Assembly (NCBI RefSeq): GCF_001579805.1
Contig: NZ_CP014546.1
Location: 1,736,001 to 1,800,000 of the forward strand
Reading direction: 5' to 3'
DNA length: 64,000 nt
From: Pseudomonas azotoformans
Lineage (GTDB): Bacteria > Pseudomonadota > Gammaproteobacteria > Pseudomonadales > Pseudomonadaceae
Below are positions 45,373-56,610 of this stretch, piece after piece. The translations under genes were made by a program, and so were the position numbers. The notes beneath the pieces were generated by a model, which was not told the origin of the DNA, did not search any database, and was given only the letters and a program-made list of their open reading frames with translations. How positions within the stretch are numbered: position 1 is the stretch's first letter; each line of letters opens with the position of its first letter.

Positions 45373-45512
45373 CCCGCGTAGTTAAAGGGTTTCATAAATT
45401 TAATTTCATCCGCCTACATCGCGTTTTGACGCGCAACTGTCATCTGGCCACTGCGTAATTGTGTGAAGCGTTTGACGCTTTCATTTCAGAACAGTGACGG
45501 AGACCGGTAACA

Positions 45513-46862
45513 ATGAAGACGTTGATAAGCCCTATGGTGGGTGCCGCCATGGCGAGCTTTATGCTGTCCGCCCACGCCGATTTTATCGATGACAGCCACG
45601 CCGATGTGACCCTGCTCAACCGCTACCTCAACCAGCAGGGGCGTGATGTGGTGAACAGCAACGCCAAGGCCCACAGCATTCGCGATTGGGGCCAGGGGTT
45701 CGAGTTCAACTTCAAGTCCGGCTACACCGAAGGCCCGGTGGGTTTTGGCCTGGACCTGCAGGCGTTCTACGGGTTGAAGCTGGACTCCGGCGGTGACCTC
45801 AATGACAAGGAACACCAGGGTCGCTACCCCGGCAGCATGTTCCCGCTGGACAACGGCAAATCCGCCGACCAGTTCGGTGTGTTGAGCCCGACGTTCAAGA
45901 TGCGTTTCGCCAAGGATGAACTGCGTGTCGGCACGCTCTACGGCAACAACCCGATACTCGCCAACACCGACGGGCGCCTGTACCAGCAGACCAACACCGG
46001 TGTGCAACTGGTGTCCAAAGACCTCAGCGACTTCACCTTCACCGGCGGCGATATCTTCAAGACCAAGATTCGCAACGAAACCGGCGACCAGGGCATGATC
46101 ACCGCCGGCGGCACCAAAGAGAGCGATCGCTTCCTGTTCGGCGGTGCGGATTACACCGGCATCCAGAACACCACGGTCAGCCTGTGGTATTCCAACCTTG
46201 AGGATTACTACCAGCAGTTCTTCCTCGGTGCCAAGCGCCATGACGCGTTATCCGTGGGTGCCATCGACACCGACCTGCGTGTATTCCGCAGCCTGGGGGT
46301 GGGCGGCAACGCCGACGGTGACAAGGACTACGCCGCGAGTGGTCTGTACGGCGACGGCGTGAACAAAGGCCGCATCAACCAGACCACCGCCAGCTTGCTT
46401 GAGAGCTACAGCCTCGACGGCCACACCGTCGGCCTGGGTATCCAGAAAAACAGCGGCGACAGCGACTTCCCGTACCTGGACTCCGGCCTGAACAGCGGCG
46501 ACAACCGCCAGGGCCCAGGCTCAGGCGCCGACACCCCGGCGCTGACCAACATGCAGTTGAATAAATTTCAACACGCCGGTGAGCGCACTTGGCTTGCGCA
46601 GTACAAGTATGACTTCGGTAAGCTTGGCCTCACGGGCCTGACGTTCTCCGCTGCCTATGCCCACGGCGATGACATCCGCACGGCTCAAGGCACTACCAGC
46701 GAATGGGAACGTAACGTCGCCGTGGCTTATCAAGTGCCCACCGGCACTCTCAAGGGCCTGGGTGTGACCTGGAAAAACGCCCACGCCAGCCCGGACATCA
46801 GCGGTGCCACCGTGCAAGACGAAAACCGCTTCTATGTGAGTTATGTCGTTCCACTCTGGTAG
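45513..46862 (+). CDS. OprD-family outer-membrane porin (OprE-like)
   Basis: A 449-residue porin with a signal peptide (M-L-S-A-H-A-D) and the OprD-family start F-I-D-D-S-H-A-D-V-T-L-L-N-R-Y-L. A ladder of alternating beta strands and the C-terminal F-Y-V-S-Y-V-V-P-L-W, ending in an aromatic residue, are typical of an 18-strand barrel. Family members carry amino acids or carboxylates. A similar gene beside sulfur genes is known in P. putida. A terminator follows. Confidence 0.9.
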   Translation: MKTLISPMVGAAMASFMLSAHADFIDDSHADVTLLNRYLNQQGRDVVNSNAKAHSIRDWGQGFEFNFKSGYTEGPVGFGLDLQAFYGLKLDSGGDLNDKEHQGRYPGSMFPLDNGKSADQFGVLSPTFKMRFAKDELRVGTLYGNNPILANTDGRLYQQTNTGVQLVSKDLSDFTFTGGDIFKTKIRNETGDQGMITAGGTKESDRFLFGGADYTGIQNTTVSLWYSNLEDYYQQFFLGAKRHDALSVGAIDTDLRVFRSLGVGGNADGDKDYAASGLYGDGVNKGRINQTTASLLESYSLDGHTVGLGIQKNSGDSDFPYLDSGLNSGDNRQGPGSGADTPALTNMQLNKFQHAGERTWLAQYKYDFGKLGLTGLTFSAAYAHGDDIRTAQGTTSEWERNVAVAYQVPTGTLKGLGVTWKNAHASPDISGATVQDENRFYVSYVVPLW

Positions 46863-46911
46863 GCAATTGCTGTAGAACGGAACGGCAGACTTAAGCGATT
46901 CAGCTGGTTAA

Positions 46912-46943
46912 AAGGCCTGGGAATAACCTTATTCCCAGGCCTT
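46912..46943 (+). terminator. Terminator hairpin after the porin gene
   Basis: AAGGCCTGGGAAT (46912-46924) pairs perfectly with ATTCCCAGGCCTT (46931-46943) around a six-base loop. Only a short T-containing stretch follows. It separates the porin from the aldo/keto reductase, whose start is 27 bases downstream. Confidence 0.7.
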
Positions 46944-46970
46944 ATTTGCCGACGTCCAAGAGAGGATTCG

Positions 46971-48008
46971 ATGACTTACATTGCTGCCGAAAACCGCTAT
47001 GAATCTATTCCGTATCGCCGCGTAGGCCGCAGTGGATTGGTGCTGCCTGCACTGTCCCTGGGCCTGTGGCACAACTTTGGCGACAGCACCCCGATCGACA
47101 CACAGCGCGCTCTGTTGCGCACCGCGTTCGACCTGGGCATCAACCACTTCGACCTGGCCAACAACTATGGCCCGCCCTATGGCAGCGCCGAGATCAACTT
47201 CGGCCGCTTGCTGCGCGAAGACTTCAAGCACTACCGCGACGAACTGATCATCTCCAGCAAAGCCGGCTGGGACATGTGGCCCGGCCCTTACGGCCAGGGC
47301 GGCGGCTCACGCAAGTACGTGCTGGCCAGCCTCGACCAGAGCCTGCAACGCCTGGGCGTCGACTACGTGGACATCTTCTACTCCCACCGTTTTGACGCCG
47401 ACACCCCCCTGGAAGAAACCGCCAGCGCCCTCGCCACTGCCGTGCAGCAAGGCAAGGCGTTGTACATCGGGATCTCGTCCTACTCGGGCGTGAAAACCCG
47501 CGAAATCGCCGCGCTGCTCAAAGAGTGGAAAGTGCCGCTGCTGATTCACCAGCCGGCCTACAACCTGCTCAACCGCTGGGTGGAAAAAGACCTGTTGGAC
47601 ACCACCGAAGAGCTCGGCGCCGGGGTGATCGCGTTCACGCCGCTGGCCCAGGGTCTGCTGACCGACAAATACCTCAACGGCGTGCCGGCGGATGCACGGG
47701 TGAACCGTCCGGGTGGTGGTTCGTTGCAGGCCAAGCACCTGTCCGAAGCCAACATCGCCCACGTGCGTGCGCTGAATGAAATCGCCCAACGCCGTGGCCA
47801 GAGCCTGGCGCAACTGGCATTGGCCTGGACTCTGCGTGATCCACGGGTGACCAGTGCGCTGATCGGTGCGAGCCGGCCGGAGCAGATTATCGAGAACGTC
47901 GGGGCGTTGAAAAATCTGCATTTCAGTGCAGAAGAATTGGCGGAGATTGATCGGTTTGCGCTGGAAGGTGGGATTAACTTGTGGGAAAAGCCGTCCACTG
48001 CTGAATAA
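46971..48008 (+). CDS. mgrA: Aldo/keto reductase, L-glyceraldehyde 3-phosphate reductase type
   Basis: A 345-residue aldo/keto reductase of the YghZ/KvBeta-like group. Catalytic elements are D (in F-D-L-A-N-N-Y), Y (in N-N-Y-G), K (in S-S-K-A-G-W) and H (in Y-S-H-R-F-D). The characteristic M-W-P-G-P-Y-G and the C-terminal S-A-L-I-G-A-S-R-P-E-Q cofactor loop are present. YghZ reduces methylglyoxal and L-glyceraldehyde 3-phosphate with NADPH. It is a single gene between the porin and a REPIN. Confidence 0.9.
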   Translation: MTYIAAENRYESIPYRRVGRSGLVLPALSLGLWHNFGDSTPIDTQRALLRTAFDLGINHFDLANNYGPPYGSAEINFGRLLREDFKHYRDELIISSKAGWDMWPGPYGQGGGSRKYVLASLDQSLQRLGVDYVDIFYSHRFDADTPLEETASALATAVQQGKALYIGISSYSGVKTREIAALLKEWKVPLLIHQPAYNLLNRWVEKDLLDTTEELGAGVIAFTPLAQGLLTDKYLNGVPADARVNRPGGGSLQAKHLSEANIAHVRALNEIAQRRGQSLAQLALAWTLRDPRVTSALIGASRPEQIIENVGALKNLHFSAEELAEIDRFALEGGINLWEKPSTAE

Positions 48009-48029
48009 TCTGACGCCACTCGATCAAAT

Positions 48030-48119
48030 TGTGGGAGCGGGCTTGCTCGCGAATGCGGAGTGTCAGTCAACAGATGTACTGACTGATCCACCGCCTTCGC
48101 GAGCAAGCCCGCTCCCACA
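48030..48119. repeat. REPIN: two inverted REP sequences
   Basis: TGTGGGAGCGGGCTTGCTCGCGA at the left and its near complement TCGCGAGCAAGCCCGCTCCCACA at the right flank a 44-base middle segment. The paired layout matches REP doublets mobilised by RAYT transposases in P. fluorescens. It lies between the convergent reductase and tauD genes. Confidence 0.85.
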
Positions 48120-48137
48120 TTTAATCCTCGGCGGGAT

Positions 48138-48974
48138 TTAGAACGGCACATCTCCCAAAATCGTCGCCCGGTGCATCACCCGCCGCTGCGGCCGGTAATC
48201 ATCCACCGCGTAATGCTGCGTCACGCGGTTATCCCAGAACGCCACATCGTTTTCCTGCCAACGCCAACGAATGGTGAACTCCGGGCGTGTCGCGTGGGCA
48301 AACAGCAGCTTCAGAATCGCCTCGCTCTCCGCCGGTTCCAGCTCGTTGATCCTGGTGGTAAACCCATCACTGACAAACAGCGACTTACGCCCACTCACCG
48401 GGTGCGTGCGCACCACCGGATGCGACAACGGCGGGTTCTTCTTGCGGGTCTCTTCCCAGCGCGCCAGGTCTTCGGCGGTGTTGCCAAAGCGCTCCAGCGG
48501 GAAGGATTTGGTGAAGTCGTGGGTCGCGGTCAGCCCGTCGAGCAGGCGCTTCAACGGCTCGGACAACGCCTCATACGCCGCAATCCCGCTGGCCCACAGC
48601 GTATCGCCGCCAAACGCCGGCAGCAGCTTGGCGCTGAGTACGGCGCCCAACGCCGGGGTGGGCAGGAAGGTCACGTCGGTGTGCCACACGGCGTTGTCAC
48701 GCACGTCGGTGACGGCGGTGTCGAGGATCAGCACTTCGGGCTGTTCCGGCACATTGGGGTAGATCGGGTGGATATGCAGGTCACCAAAATTCGCCGCGAA
48801 TCGCGCTTGCTGTTGCGGGTTGATCGGTTGATCGCGGAAGAACAGCACCGAGTGGGTGAGCAACGCCTGTTCAATGGCATCTCGCTCTTCAATGTTCAAC
48901 GGCTGGGTGATATCGACGCCACTGATCAGGGCACCCAATGCGGTGCTGATGGGGGTAACGGTCAGGCTGCTCAT
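48138..48974 (-). CDS. tauD: Taurine dioxygenase TauD
   Basis: A 278-residue Fe(II)/2-oxoglutarate dioxygenase that releases sulfite from taurine in the cytoplasm. The iron ligands are H98 and D100 (W-H-T-D) and H254, and R269 in R-V-M-H-R-A binds 2-oxoglutarate, matching the E. coli enzyme spacing. The ATG at 48974 was preferred because M-S-S-L-T-V begins the family fold; 11 codons of upstream frame lack a ribosome site. It is the last gene of tauABCD, 11 bases after tauC. Confidence 0.95.
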   Translation of the reverse strand: MSSLTVTPISTALGALISGVDITQPLNIEERDAIEQALLTHSVLFFRDQPINPQQQARFAANFGDLHIHPIYPNVPEQPEVLILDTAVTDVRDNAVWHTDVTFLPTPALGAVLSAKLLPAFGGDTLWASGIAAYEALSEPLKRLLDGLTATHDFTKSFPLERFGNTAEDLARWEETRKKNPPLSHPVVRTHPVSGRKSLFVSDGFTTRINELEPAESEAILKLLFAHATRPEFTIRWRWQENDVAFWDNRVTQHYAVDDYRPQRRVMHRATILGDVPF

Positions 48975-48985
48975 GCGGTTCTCAC

Positions 48986-49813
48986 TCAATGTGCCTGGCC
49001 ATGCCACGGCACTAATTTACGCTGCAGGGCGCGCAGGCCCATTTCCATGGCGAAGGCGATCAGGGCGATGACCAGGATGCCCAGCACCACCACGTCAGTG
49101 ACCAGGAACTGCGCCGCCGACTGCACCATGAAACCCAGGCCGCTGGTGGCCGCGATCAGCTCGGCGGCGACCAATGTCGACCAGCCCACGCCCAGGCCGA
49201 TGCGCACGCCGGTAAGGATGTCGGGCAGCGCGCTTGGCAGGATCACATGGCGAATCAACTGGGCGCGGGTGGCGCCCAACGACTGTGCGGCGCGCAGCTT
49301 GGCCGGGTCGACCGTGCGCACACCGGTCGCGGTGGCGATGGCAATCGGCGCGAAGATCGCCAGGTAAATCAGCAGCACCTTGGACAGTTCGCCAATGCCG
49401 CACCAGATCACGATCAGCGGCAGGTAGGCCAATGGCGGGATCGGGCGGTAGAACTCGATCAGCGGGTCGAGAATGCCACGGGCGATACGGTTGGAGCCGA
49501 TGGCGATCCCCACCGGCACGGCAGTCAGCACGGCAAAGCCCAAGCCCAGGCCGATACGGCTGAGGCTGGCGCCCAGGTGTTGCCAGAGGGTTGAGTCCAT
49601 GTAGCCCGTGGTCGCCAGCAGCCAGCCTTTTTGCAGCACGGCAGACGGCGGCGGCAGGAACAGTGGTTCGATCAAACCGGTGGCGGTCACGGCCCACCAG
49701 ATAACCAGCAACGCGACCAGGGTCAGCAGGCTGATCCAGCGCGTGCTCAAGCTGCGGCGCAGCGGGATAACGGTATGCACCACCGGCTTGGCGGCGAGTT
49801 CGTAGCTGCTCAT
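48986..49813 (-). CDS. tauC: Taurine ABC transporter permease TauC
   Basis: A 275-residue permease of the SsuC/TauC family with about six membrane segments. The ATPase-contact loop [12 protein letters not shown] and the [12 protein letters not shown] motif are visible. Its ATG overlaps the tauB stop by four bases. Confidence 0.95.
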   Translation of the reverse strand: MSSYELAAKPVVHTVIPLRRSLSTRWISLLTLVALLVIWWAVTATGLIEPLFLPPPSAVLQKGWLLATTGYMDSTLWQHLGASLSRIGLGLGFAVLTAVPVGIAIGSNRIARGILDPLIEFYRPIPPLAYLPLIVIWCGIGELSKVLLIYLAIFAPIAIATATGVRTVDPAKLRAAQSLGATRAQLIRHVILPSALPDILTGVRIGLGVGWSTLVAAELIAATSGLGFMVQSAAQFLVTDVVVLGILVIALIAFAMEMGLRALQRKLVPWHGQAH

Positions 49814-50589
49814 GCGGACACCTGCCGTTGGGAGAACACTTTGCCCAGCACGTGTTCGCGGGTTTCGATAAAGCGCGGGTCGGACTTGATCGCCCGCGCC
49901 GACTCACCGGCGGCGTAGCGTTGGCCGAAGTCCAGGCTCAGGCGTTCGACGATCTGGCCAGGGTTGGGCGCCAGCAGGATCAGGTCAGTGGCGAGGAAGA
50001 CCGCTTCTTCGATGTCGTGGGTAATCAGGAACACCGGCTTGGCCGTGCGCCGCCAGACTTGCAGCAGCAGCTCCTGCATCTGTTCGCGGGTGAAGGCGTC
50101 GAGGGCGCCGAAGGGTTCGTCCATCAGCAACACGCGAGGGTCGGCCGCCAGCGCGCGGGCGAGGCCGACACGTTGCTTCTGCCCACCGGAAAGTTGCCAG
50201 ATGCGGCGGCTGTCGAAACCGGCCAGGTCTACCAGCGCGAGCATTTCCCGAGCGCGCACTTCACGTTGCGCCTTGGGCACACCGGCCAGCTCCAGGCCGA
50301 AGCCGACGTTGGCCAACACATCCTGCCAGGGCAGCAGGGCGTCGTCCTGGAACACCACGCCGCGTTCGGCGCTCGGGCCTTTGACCGGCACGCCATCAAG
50401 CGTAATGCGCCCGGCCGACGGTTCGACAAAGCCGGCAATCAGGTTCAACAGCGAAGTCTTGCCACTGCCGGACGGGCCGAGGGCCACCAGCAATTGCTGG
50501 GGCCCCAGGTCGATTGAAATGTCTGACAGTACCGGTTCTGTGGCGCCTGGGTACTGTGCGCTGATGCGCTCCAGTTGTAGCAAGGCCAT
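49810..50589 (-). CDS. tauB: Taurine ABC transporter ATP-binding protein TauB
   Basis: A 259-residue ATPase. Walker A GPSGSGKT is at residues 38-45, the signature is L-S-G-G-Q-K-Q-R, Walker B is [12 protein letters not shown] and the switch is T-H-D-I-E-E-A. It follows tauA by 16 bases and overlaps tauC. Confidence 0.95.
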   Translation of the reverse strand: MALLQLERISAQYPGATEPVLSDISIDLGPQQLLVALGPSGSGKTSLLNLIAGFVEPSAGRITLDGVPVKGPSAERGVVFQDDALLPWQDVLANVGFGLELAGVPKAQREVRAREMLALVDLAGFDSRRIWQLSGGQKQRVGLARALAADPRVLLMDEPFGALDAFTREQMQELLLQVWRRTAKPVFLITHDIEEAVFLATDLILLAPNPGQIVERLSLDFGQRYAAGESARAIKSDPRFIETREHVLGKVFSQRQVSA

Positions 50590-50605
50590 CGCGATGAACT
50601 CCTGA

Positions 50606-51583
50606 TCAATTAGTAATGAACTTGGCGCTGACGTACGGGGCGTAGTCCGGCAGCACGGCGTCGACCTTGCCTTGCTCCTTGAGGAACGCGGCGGTATCGG
50701 TCACGGCCTTGGTGGTCGGTGCGCCCAGCAGGGTCACTTGGTCAGCGGCCAGCGGGTAGACGTTGCCTTGCAGCAGCAGTGGGATGTCGCTGGCCTTGGC
50801 GCCGGAGAGTTTCACCAGTTTTTCGACGTTGCCTTTGTCGGCGAGCCAGGCTTGTGGGTCTTTACGGTAGGCGGCGTAGGCATCCAGGGTGACTTTGGCA
50901 AACGACGTGACGATTTCCGGGTGCTTCTCGGCAAAATCCTTACGCACGATCCAGGCATCGAAGGTAGGCGCGCCAAACTTGGCCAGTTCGCCGGAGGTGA
51001 TCAGCACCTTGCCGTTTTCCTTGGCCACGCCCAGGGCAGGGTCCCAAACGTAAGTAGCGTCGATATCACCACGCTTCCAGGCGGCGATGATCGCCGGTGG
51101 TGCGAGGTTGAGGATGGTTACTTTGGACGGGTCGATGTTCCAGTGCTTCAGCGCGGCCAACAGGCTGTAGTGACCGGTGGACACGAATGGCACGGCGATT
51201 TTTTTGCCGATCAGGTCCTGCGGGCTGTTGATCCCCGAACCGTCGCGCGCTACCAGGGCTTCGGCGCCGCCGATCTGGGTGGCAACGAGGAAGGTTTCCA
51301 CCGGCACTTTGCGGGTGATCGCGGCGGTCAGGGGGCTGGAACCGAGGTAGCCAATCTGCACGTCGCCGGACGCGATGGCGGCGATGATATCGGCGCCATT
51401 GTCGAATTTGCGCCAGTTGATCTTGGCGTTGGTGGCTTTTTCATAGGCGCCATCGGCCTGGGCGACTTTGGCCGGGTCCACGGTGGTCTGGTAAGCGATG
51501 GTCACATCCGCCGCCTGGGCAAACAGGCTGGCACCGGCCAGGGACAATGCGGCCAAGAGGCGCAGAGGGGTAAGCAGTTTCAA
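50606..51583 (-). CDS. tauA: Taurine-binding periplasmic protein TauA (TTG start)
   Basis: A 325-residue periplasmic binding protein with a signal peptide ending near F-A-Q-A-A-D. The start is a TTG at 51583-51581: GAGGAG is placed seven bases upstream of it, whereas a TTG five codons earlier overlaps that site. The mature protein has the family features of aliphatic-sulfonate binding proteins. It is the first gene of tauABCD. The AT-rich upstream stretch (51640-51690) should hold the promoter. Confidence 0.93.
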   Translation of the reverse strand: MKLLTPLRLLAALSLAGASLFAQAADVTIAYQTTVDPAKVAQADGAYEKATNAKINWRKFDNGADIIAAIASGDVQIGYLGSSPLTAAITRKVPVETFLVATQIGGAEALVARDGSGINSPQDLIGKKIAVPFVSTGHYSLLAALKHWNIDPSKVTILNLAPPAIIAAWKRGDIDATYVWDPALGVAKENGKVLITSGELAKFGAPTFDAWIVRKDFAEKHPEIVTSFAKVTLDAYAAYRKDPQAWLADKGNVEKLVKLSGAKASDIPLLLQGNVYPLAADQVTLLGAPTTKAVTDTAAFLKEQGKVDAVLPDYAPYVSAKFITN

Positions 51584-51696
51584 GGGGAAGCTCCTCAATC
51601 AGGCGGCCGAGGGTCGGCGTGTGAGGAGACTAAATGATCTAAGAATCCGAAAATAAATAACATTTTCGAATTAGCTTATGAGGAGAAAAATGTTGC

Positions 51697-51727
51697 CTGT
51701 AGTGAGCGGGCTTGCCCGCTCACCACA
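51697..51727. repeat. REP palindrome (GTGAGCGGGC type)
   Basis: GTGAGCGGGC and GCCCGCTCAC form an inverted repeat around a short loop, flanked by CTGTA/CACAG. It matches a second class of P. fluorescens REP sequences. It lies between the tauA promoter and the end of gshA. Confidence 0.8.
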
Positions 51728-51748
51728 GTAAATTACCCCAACATTTTT

Positions 51749-53332
51749 TTAGTTGCTGATGGCGAGGATGCTGGCCTGGTAAGAGCCAACAAACACGTCA
51801 AAATCACCCACTTCGTTCTGCTCCAGCTCTGCCTGCTGTGCCAGCGATTTGCGTGCCAGTTCTTCAAACTGCGCTTGCTCTTCGGCCGGCAGCGGTTCGC
51901 TGCGGAAATGCTCGGCGTGCAGTTGGCTCTGGTGCAGGGAGAACTGCGCAAAGCTTTCCTTGCGCTCGGCCATCGCCGCCAACACCTGGGCCGACGGGGT
52001 CAGGGACGAATCCTTGACCTTGGCCAGTTGGGCATCCAGCGCTTGGCTGTGCTCGGTGATGCCGTGGCTTTCATCCAGCAAGGCGGCCAGTGGCGCAATC
52101 TGCTCCAGCAGCTCGGCAGCCCACTCCTTCATGTCCACAGGCTGGCCCAGACGCTGCAATTGCAGGCCGGGACGACGACCTTCCTTGACCACGCTGAGGA
52201 AGTTGGAGGTGGCGTTGCCGCACTCGTTGTCGGCGAACAGCGGGCTGTCGTTCAACGCGCAGTACAGCAGGAAGGCGTCGAGGAAACGCGACTCCGGCAG
52301 GTCGATGCCCATCGGCAGGAACGGGTTGATGTCCAGGCAGCGCACTTCGATGTACTGGATGCCACGGGCCACCAGCGCCTGGATCGGCCGTTCGCCGGTG
52401 TAGGTCACACGCTTGGGGCGGATGTTGGAGTAGTACTCGTTTTCGATCTGCAGGATGTTGGTGTTGAGCTGTACCCACTCACCGTCCTGATGGGTTCCGA
52501 TTTCGACGTACGGTGCGTAGGGCGTTGCTACCGCTTCACGCAGGCTGTCGGTGTAGCTGCTCAAATCGTTGTAGCAAGGCGTGAGGCCGGCCTGGGCGTT
52601 GCTCTGGTAACCCAGGTCGCTCATGCGCAGGCTGGTTGCGTAGGGCAAGTACAGCGTGTCGGCGTCGAGTACTTCCAGCTGGTGCGAGCGACCCCGCAGG
52701 AAACCGGCGTCCAGGGCAGGGGATGCACCGAACAGGTACATCAGCAGCCAGCTGTAACGGCGGAAGTTACGAATCAGCGCGATATAGGCGGTGGACTGGT
52801 AGTCGCGGTCAGTGCCGACAAATCCTTCAGTCTCTTTAAGCAACGGCCACAGCGCTTCCGGCAACGAAAAGTTGTAGTGGATGCCAGCGATGCACTGCAT
52901 GGTCTTGCCATAACGCAGGGCCAAACCCTTGCGATACACGTACTTGAGCTGTCCGATATTGGACGTGCCGTAGTAGGCAATCGGAATATCTTCCTCAGCC
53001 GGCAACGGGCACGGCATTGAGGGGCTCCACAGGTATTCGCTGCCCAGCTTGGTGTAGGCAAAGCGATGGATCTTGTCCAGGCTGCTCAGGGTATCGGCCG
53101 GGTTGGGCAGGGCGGGAGTGATGAACTCCAGCAGCGATTCCGAGTAGTCGGTGGTGATCTGTTCGTGGGTCAACGCGGCGCCCAGGGCTTCAGGGTGCGG
53201 CGTTTGCGCCAGTCGACCCTCACCGGTGACACGCAGGCATTCGCGCTCGATGCCGTGCAAGCACTGCTCTAGCAGGGAGAGGTGTTCGCGCTTGCCGAGC
53301 AGGGCCAGGCGGCGGTTGAGAAGTTCGCTCAA
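51749..53332 (-). CDS. gshA: Glutamate-cysteine ligase GshA
   Basis: A 527-residue ATP-dependent ligase that makes gamma-glutamylcysteine, the first step of glutathione synthesis. It is of the proteobacterial GshA type, with G-I-E-R-E-x-L-R-V near the N-terminus and [13 protein letters not shown]. The TTG at 53332 was chosen because AAGGA lies seven bases upstream and the resulting start ([13 protein letters not shown]) aligns with known Pseudomonas GshA; a GTG five codons earlier overlaps that site. The 214 bases upstream (53333-53546) show no gene. Confidence 0.95.
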   Translation of the reverse strand: MSELLNRRLALLGKREHLSLLEQCLHGIERECLRVTGEGRLAQTPHPEALGAALTHEQITTDYSESLLEFITPALPNPADTLSSLDKIHRFAYTKLGSEYLWSPSMPCPLPAEEDIPIAYYGTSNIGQLKYVYRKGLALRYGKTMQCIAGIHYNFSLPEALWPLLKETEGFVGTDRDYQSTAYIALIRNFRRYSWLLMYLFGASPALDAGFLRGRSHQLEVLDADTLYLPYATSLRMSDLGYQSNAQAGLTPCYNDLSSYTDSLREAVATPYAPYVEIGTHQDGEWVQLNTNILQIENEYYSNIRPKRVTYTGERPIQALVARGIQYIEVRCLDINPFLPMGIDLPESRFLDAFLLYCALNDSPLFADNECGNATSNFLSVVKEGRRPGLQLQRLGQPVDMKEWAAELLEQIAPLAALLDESHGITEHSQALDAQLAKVKDSSLTPSAQVLAAMAERKESFAQFSLHQSQLHAEHFRSEPLPAEEQAQFEELARKSLAQQAELEQNEVGDFDVFVGSYQASILAISN

Positions 53333-53546
53333 GTTGGATTCCTTCACGCGTCAGTCGCCCCAATATGGGGGTGGGCAGGACGGTCTACAAGGGTGAAGTT
53401 AAAACTGGCGTGATCGCCTGGTTTAGAGTCGATTTAACCCGCTCTGAATATGCCGACTTCACTCCATGAATTTGGCTACAGCGCAGCGAGAAAATTCCGA
53501 CGCCGTGATTGCAGCGCCGAAATTAACTCAAATCGGGGGTGGGGAG

Positions 53547-53930
53547 CTATAGGACAGCGAAGGTGCCCTGTGCTTTTGCGACAAGTCTTTCGTCTTGATA
53601 CACGTCTGCCTCGACCACCAGCGTGCGGCGACCGGCATGAATCACCCGGCTGGTGCACAGCACGTCACCGTCGGACACGGCGCGGATATAGTTGATCTTG
53701 CACTCGATAGTCGCGCTCTGCTGGTCGAAACCATGGGAGCTGGAACAGGCCAGTCCCATCGTAATGTCCACCAGGCTGAAAATCGCCCCGCCATGGAGCT
53801 TGCCCGCGCGGTTGCGCAGTTGCGGCTCCAGGGTCAGGGCCACCTCGGCAACGCCTTCTTCAAGGCGTTGCAGGCGGCAGCCGATCAGTTCGCTGAACGC
53901 GCTCTGGGTCAAACCGGCTGGGATTTCCAT
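53547..53930 (-). CDS. PaaI-type hotdog thioesterase
   Basis: A 127-residue hotdog-fold thioesterase. The conserved active-site block N-R-A-G-K-L-H-G-G-A-I-F-S-L-V-D lies at about residues 40-55, with D as the likely catalytic acid in the PaaI/COG2050 layout. The start overlaps the tex stop by one base (TGATG), so the two are translationally coupled. The acyl-CoA substrate is unknown. Confidence 0.9.
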   Translation of the reverse strand: MEIPAGLTQSAFSELIGCRLQRLEEGVAEVALTLEPQLRNRAGKLHGGAIFSLVDITMGLACSSSHGFDQQSATIECKINYIRAVSDGDVLCTSRVIHAGRRTLVVEADVYQDERLVAKAQGTFAVL

Positions 53931-56254
53931 CAGCGTTTCTTCAACTGTTTGGCGTTGGCGAACAGCGAGGCCATGGCGTTGTTGCTTGGCGCTGCGGTGG
54001 CGGTTTCTTTGCGCGGTGCATTGTTCTGCGACTGGCGCGGTGCCGAACCCGGACGAGCTCCACGGGCACCGTCGATTTTCTCGCCGGGGGTGTCGCTCAT
54101 GCGCATCGACAGGCCAACGCGTTTGCGCGGGATGTCGACTTCCATCACCTTGACCTTGACCACGTCGCCGGCTTTCACCGCTTCACGCGGGTCTTTGATG
54201 AACTTCTCCGAAAGCGCGGAGATATGCACCAAACCGTCCTGATGCACGCCGATGTCCACAAAGGCGCCGAAGTTGGTCACGTTGGTGACCACGCCTTCGA
54301 GGATCATGCCCAGCTCCAGATCCTTGAGGTCTTCGACGCCGTCCTGGAACTCGGCGGTCTTGAACTCGGGACGTGGGTCGCGGCCAGGTTTTTCCAGCTC
54401 TTGCAGGATGTCGGTGATGGTCGGCACACCGAAGGTTTCGTCGGTGTACTTCTTCGGATCCAGGCGTTTGAGGAACGCAGCATCGCCGATCAGCGAGCGG
54501 ATATCGCGGTCGGTCTCGGCGGCGATGCGCTGCACCAGCGGGTAGGCTTCGGGGTGGACTGCGGAAGAATCCAGCGGGTTGTCGCCGTTCATTACGCGTA
54601 GGAAGCCGGCGGCTTGTTCGAAGGTTTTCTCGCCCAGGCGCGCGACCTTTTTCAGCGCTGCACGGGTTTTGAACGCGCCGTTTTCGTCACGGTGGGTCAC
54701 GATATTCTGCGCCAGGGTGGCGTTGAGGCCGGAAATACGCGCCAGCAAGGCGACGGAAGCGGTGTTCACGTCCACGCCCACGGCGTTTACGCAGTCCTCG
54801 ACCACCGCGTCCAGGCCTCGTGCCAGTTTCAGCTGCGACACATCGTGCTGGTACTGGCCGACACCGATGGATTTAGGGTCGATCTTCACCAGCTCGGCCA
54901 GTGGGTCCTGCAGGCGACGGGCGATAGACACTGCGCCACGGATCGACACGTCGAGGTCCGGGAACTCCTTGGAAGCCAGTTCCGAGGCCGAATATACCGA
55001 AGCGCCGGCCTCGGAGACCATGACCTTGGTCATTTTCATGGCTGGGTATTTCTTGATCAGCTCGGCGGCCAGCTTGTCGGTTTCACGGCTGGCGGTGCCG
55101 TTGCCGATGGCGATCAGGTCTACCGCGTGCTTGGCGCACAGGGCAGCCAGGATGGCCAGGGTCTGGTCCCATTTGTTGTGCGGCACGTGCGGGTAAACGG
55201 TGGCGTGGTCCAGCAGCTTGCCGGTGGCGTCGACCACGGCAACCTTGCAGCCGGTGCGCAGGCCCGGGTCGAGGCCCAGGGTGGCACGCGGGCCGGCCGG
55301 GGCCGACAGCAGCAGGTCGTGCAGGTTGTGGGCGAACACGTTGATCGCCTCGGTCTCGGCGCCGTCGCGCAGCTCGCCCAGCAGATCGGTTTCCAGGTGG
55401 GTGTAGAGCTTGACCTTCCAGGTCCAGCGCACCACTTCACCGAGCCACTTGTCCGCAGGACGGTTCTGATTCTGGATGCCGAATTGTTGACCGATCATGC
55501 CTTCGCACGGGTGCATGGTGCCCGGCAATTCGTCGCCGACCTTCAGCGCGGAGCTGAGAATGCCTTCGTTGCGGCCACGGAAAATGGCGAGCGCACGGTG
55601 GGACGGCATGCTTTTCAGCGGTTCGTCGTGTTCGAAGTAATCGCGGAACTTGGCGCCTTCCTCCTCTTTGCCGGCGATGACGCGGGCACTGAGAATGGCT
55701 TCCTGTTTCAAGTAAGTGCGCAGTTTTTCCAGCAGGCTGGCGTCTTCGGCGAAGCGCTCCATGAGGATGTACTTGGCGCCTTCGAGGGCGGCCTTGACGT
55801 CCGCGACGCCTTTTTCGGCGTCGATGAAGCGGGCGGCTTCGGTGTCCGGGGTCAGCGACGGGTCGTTGAACAGACCGTCGGCCAACTCGCCCAGGCCGGC
55901 TTCCAGGGCGATCTGGCCCTTGGTGCGGCGCTTCTGCTTGTACGGCAGGTAGAGGTCTTCGAGGCGGGTCTTGGTGTCGGCGAGCTTGATGTCGCGCTCA
56001 AGCTGTGGAGTCAACTTGCCTTGTTCCTCGATGCTGGCGAGGATGCTGATGCGCCGTTCGTCGAGTTCTCGCAGGTAGCGCAGACGCTCTTCCAGGTGAC
56101 GCAGTTGGATGTCGTCGAGGCTGCCGGTCACTTCTTTACGGTAACGGGCGATGAAAGGCACCGTGGAGCCTTCATCCAGTAGAGCGACGGCCGCTTCGAC
56201 CTGTTGTGGGCGTACACCGAGTTCCTCGGCGATGCGGCTGTTGATGCTGTCCAT
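53930..56254 (-). CDS. tex: RNA-binding transcription accessory protein Tex
   Basis: A 774-residue Tex protein. The N-terminal helical region, a YqgF-like RNase H fold around residues 320-450 ([12 protein letters not shown]), helix-hairpin-helix repeats (about 490-560) and a C-terminal S1 domain (about 650-720, [19 protein letters not shown]) are visible, then a disordered basic tail. Tex binds nucleic acid and affects transcription and toxin expression in several bacteria. The ATG at 56254 follows CAGGTGG; about 97 upstream codons in frame lack a ribosome site and are not part of the gene. Confidence 0.95.
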   Translation of the reverse strand: MDSINSRIAEELGVRPQQVEAAVALLDEGSTVPFIARYRKEVTGSLDDIQLRHLEERLRYLRELDERRISILASIEEQGKLTPQLERDIKLADTKTRLEDLYLPYKQKRRTKGQIALEAGLGELADGLFNDPSLTPDTEAARFIDAEKGVADVKAALEGAKYILMERFAEDASLLEKLRTYLKQEAILSARVIAGKEEEGAKFRDYFEHDEPLKSMPSHRALAIFRGRNEGILSSALKVGDELPGTMHPCEGMIGQQFGIQNQNRPADKWLGEVVRWTWKVKLYTHLETDLLGELRDGAETEAINVFAHNLHDLLLSAPAGPRATLGLDPGLRTGCKVAVVDATGKLLDHATVYPHVPHNKWDQTLAILAALCAKHAVDLIAIGNGTASRETDKLAAELIKKYPAMKMTKVMVSEAGASVYSASELASKEFPDLDVSIRGAVSIARRLQDPLAELVKIDPKSIGVGQYQHDVSQLKLARGLDAVVEDCVNAVGVDVNTASVALLARISGLNATLAQNIVTHRDENGAFKTRAALKKVARLGEKTFEQAAGFLRVMNGDNPLDSSAVHPEAYPLVQRIAAETDRDIRSLIGDAAFLKRLDPKKYTDETFGVPTITDILQELEKPGRDPRPEFKTAEFQDGVEDLKDLELGMILEGVVTNVTNFGAFVDIGVHQDGLVHISALSEKFIKDPREAVKAGDVVKVKVMEVDIPRKRVGLSMRMSDTPGEKIDGARGARPGSAPRQSQNNAPRKETATAAPSNNAMASLFANAKQLKKR

Positions 56255-56610
56255 AAAACCACCTGAAATTCTGAAAAGCAGCTCGCAGGCCCGGAAAACA
56301 AGGCCCTGGGAGGCTGGTTGAGCGGCCCGACTGGCGCCGCTGCCTGGGTCAATAGGCAGCCTATTGACCCTCGAAATCGAAAAAATCACACAAGCGGGTA
56401 AAAAAAGCCTCGGCAGCAAACGGTAACGATCTGAAGTTGCCCTGCACGACGGCGCCGCATTATAACCAGCGTTCTGTCCTTGGGGGGGATTGCGCCAACG
56501 GTTGTAGGGCGCGGGTTCGCTGGCAGTTGAGGAAAAATCTGCTAACAATGCACACGGTGCGTATAACGGCAGCTAGGCCATAATGCGCGCCGAGATAAGA
56601 GGAGCATCTA
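56255..56610. other. Divergent intergenic region between tex and ompR
   Basis: A 356-base gap that must hold the two divergent promoters. It contains the tex ribosome site near 56258-56264 and, before ompR, GAGGAG about 9 bases upstream of the start. No small gene, operator or RNA structure stands out. Confidence 0.6.

Noticed and set aside
54614..56182. Long plus-strand frame of 522 codons
   Set aside because: Antisense to tex; low-complexity V, G and Q composition and no start context.
56255..56548. N-terminal extension of tex by about 97 codons
   Set aside because: The extension is not typical of Tex, and the ATG at 56254 has its own ribosome site.
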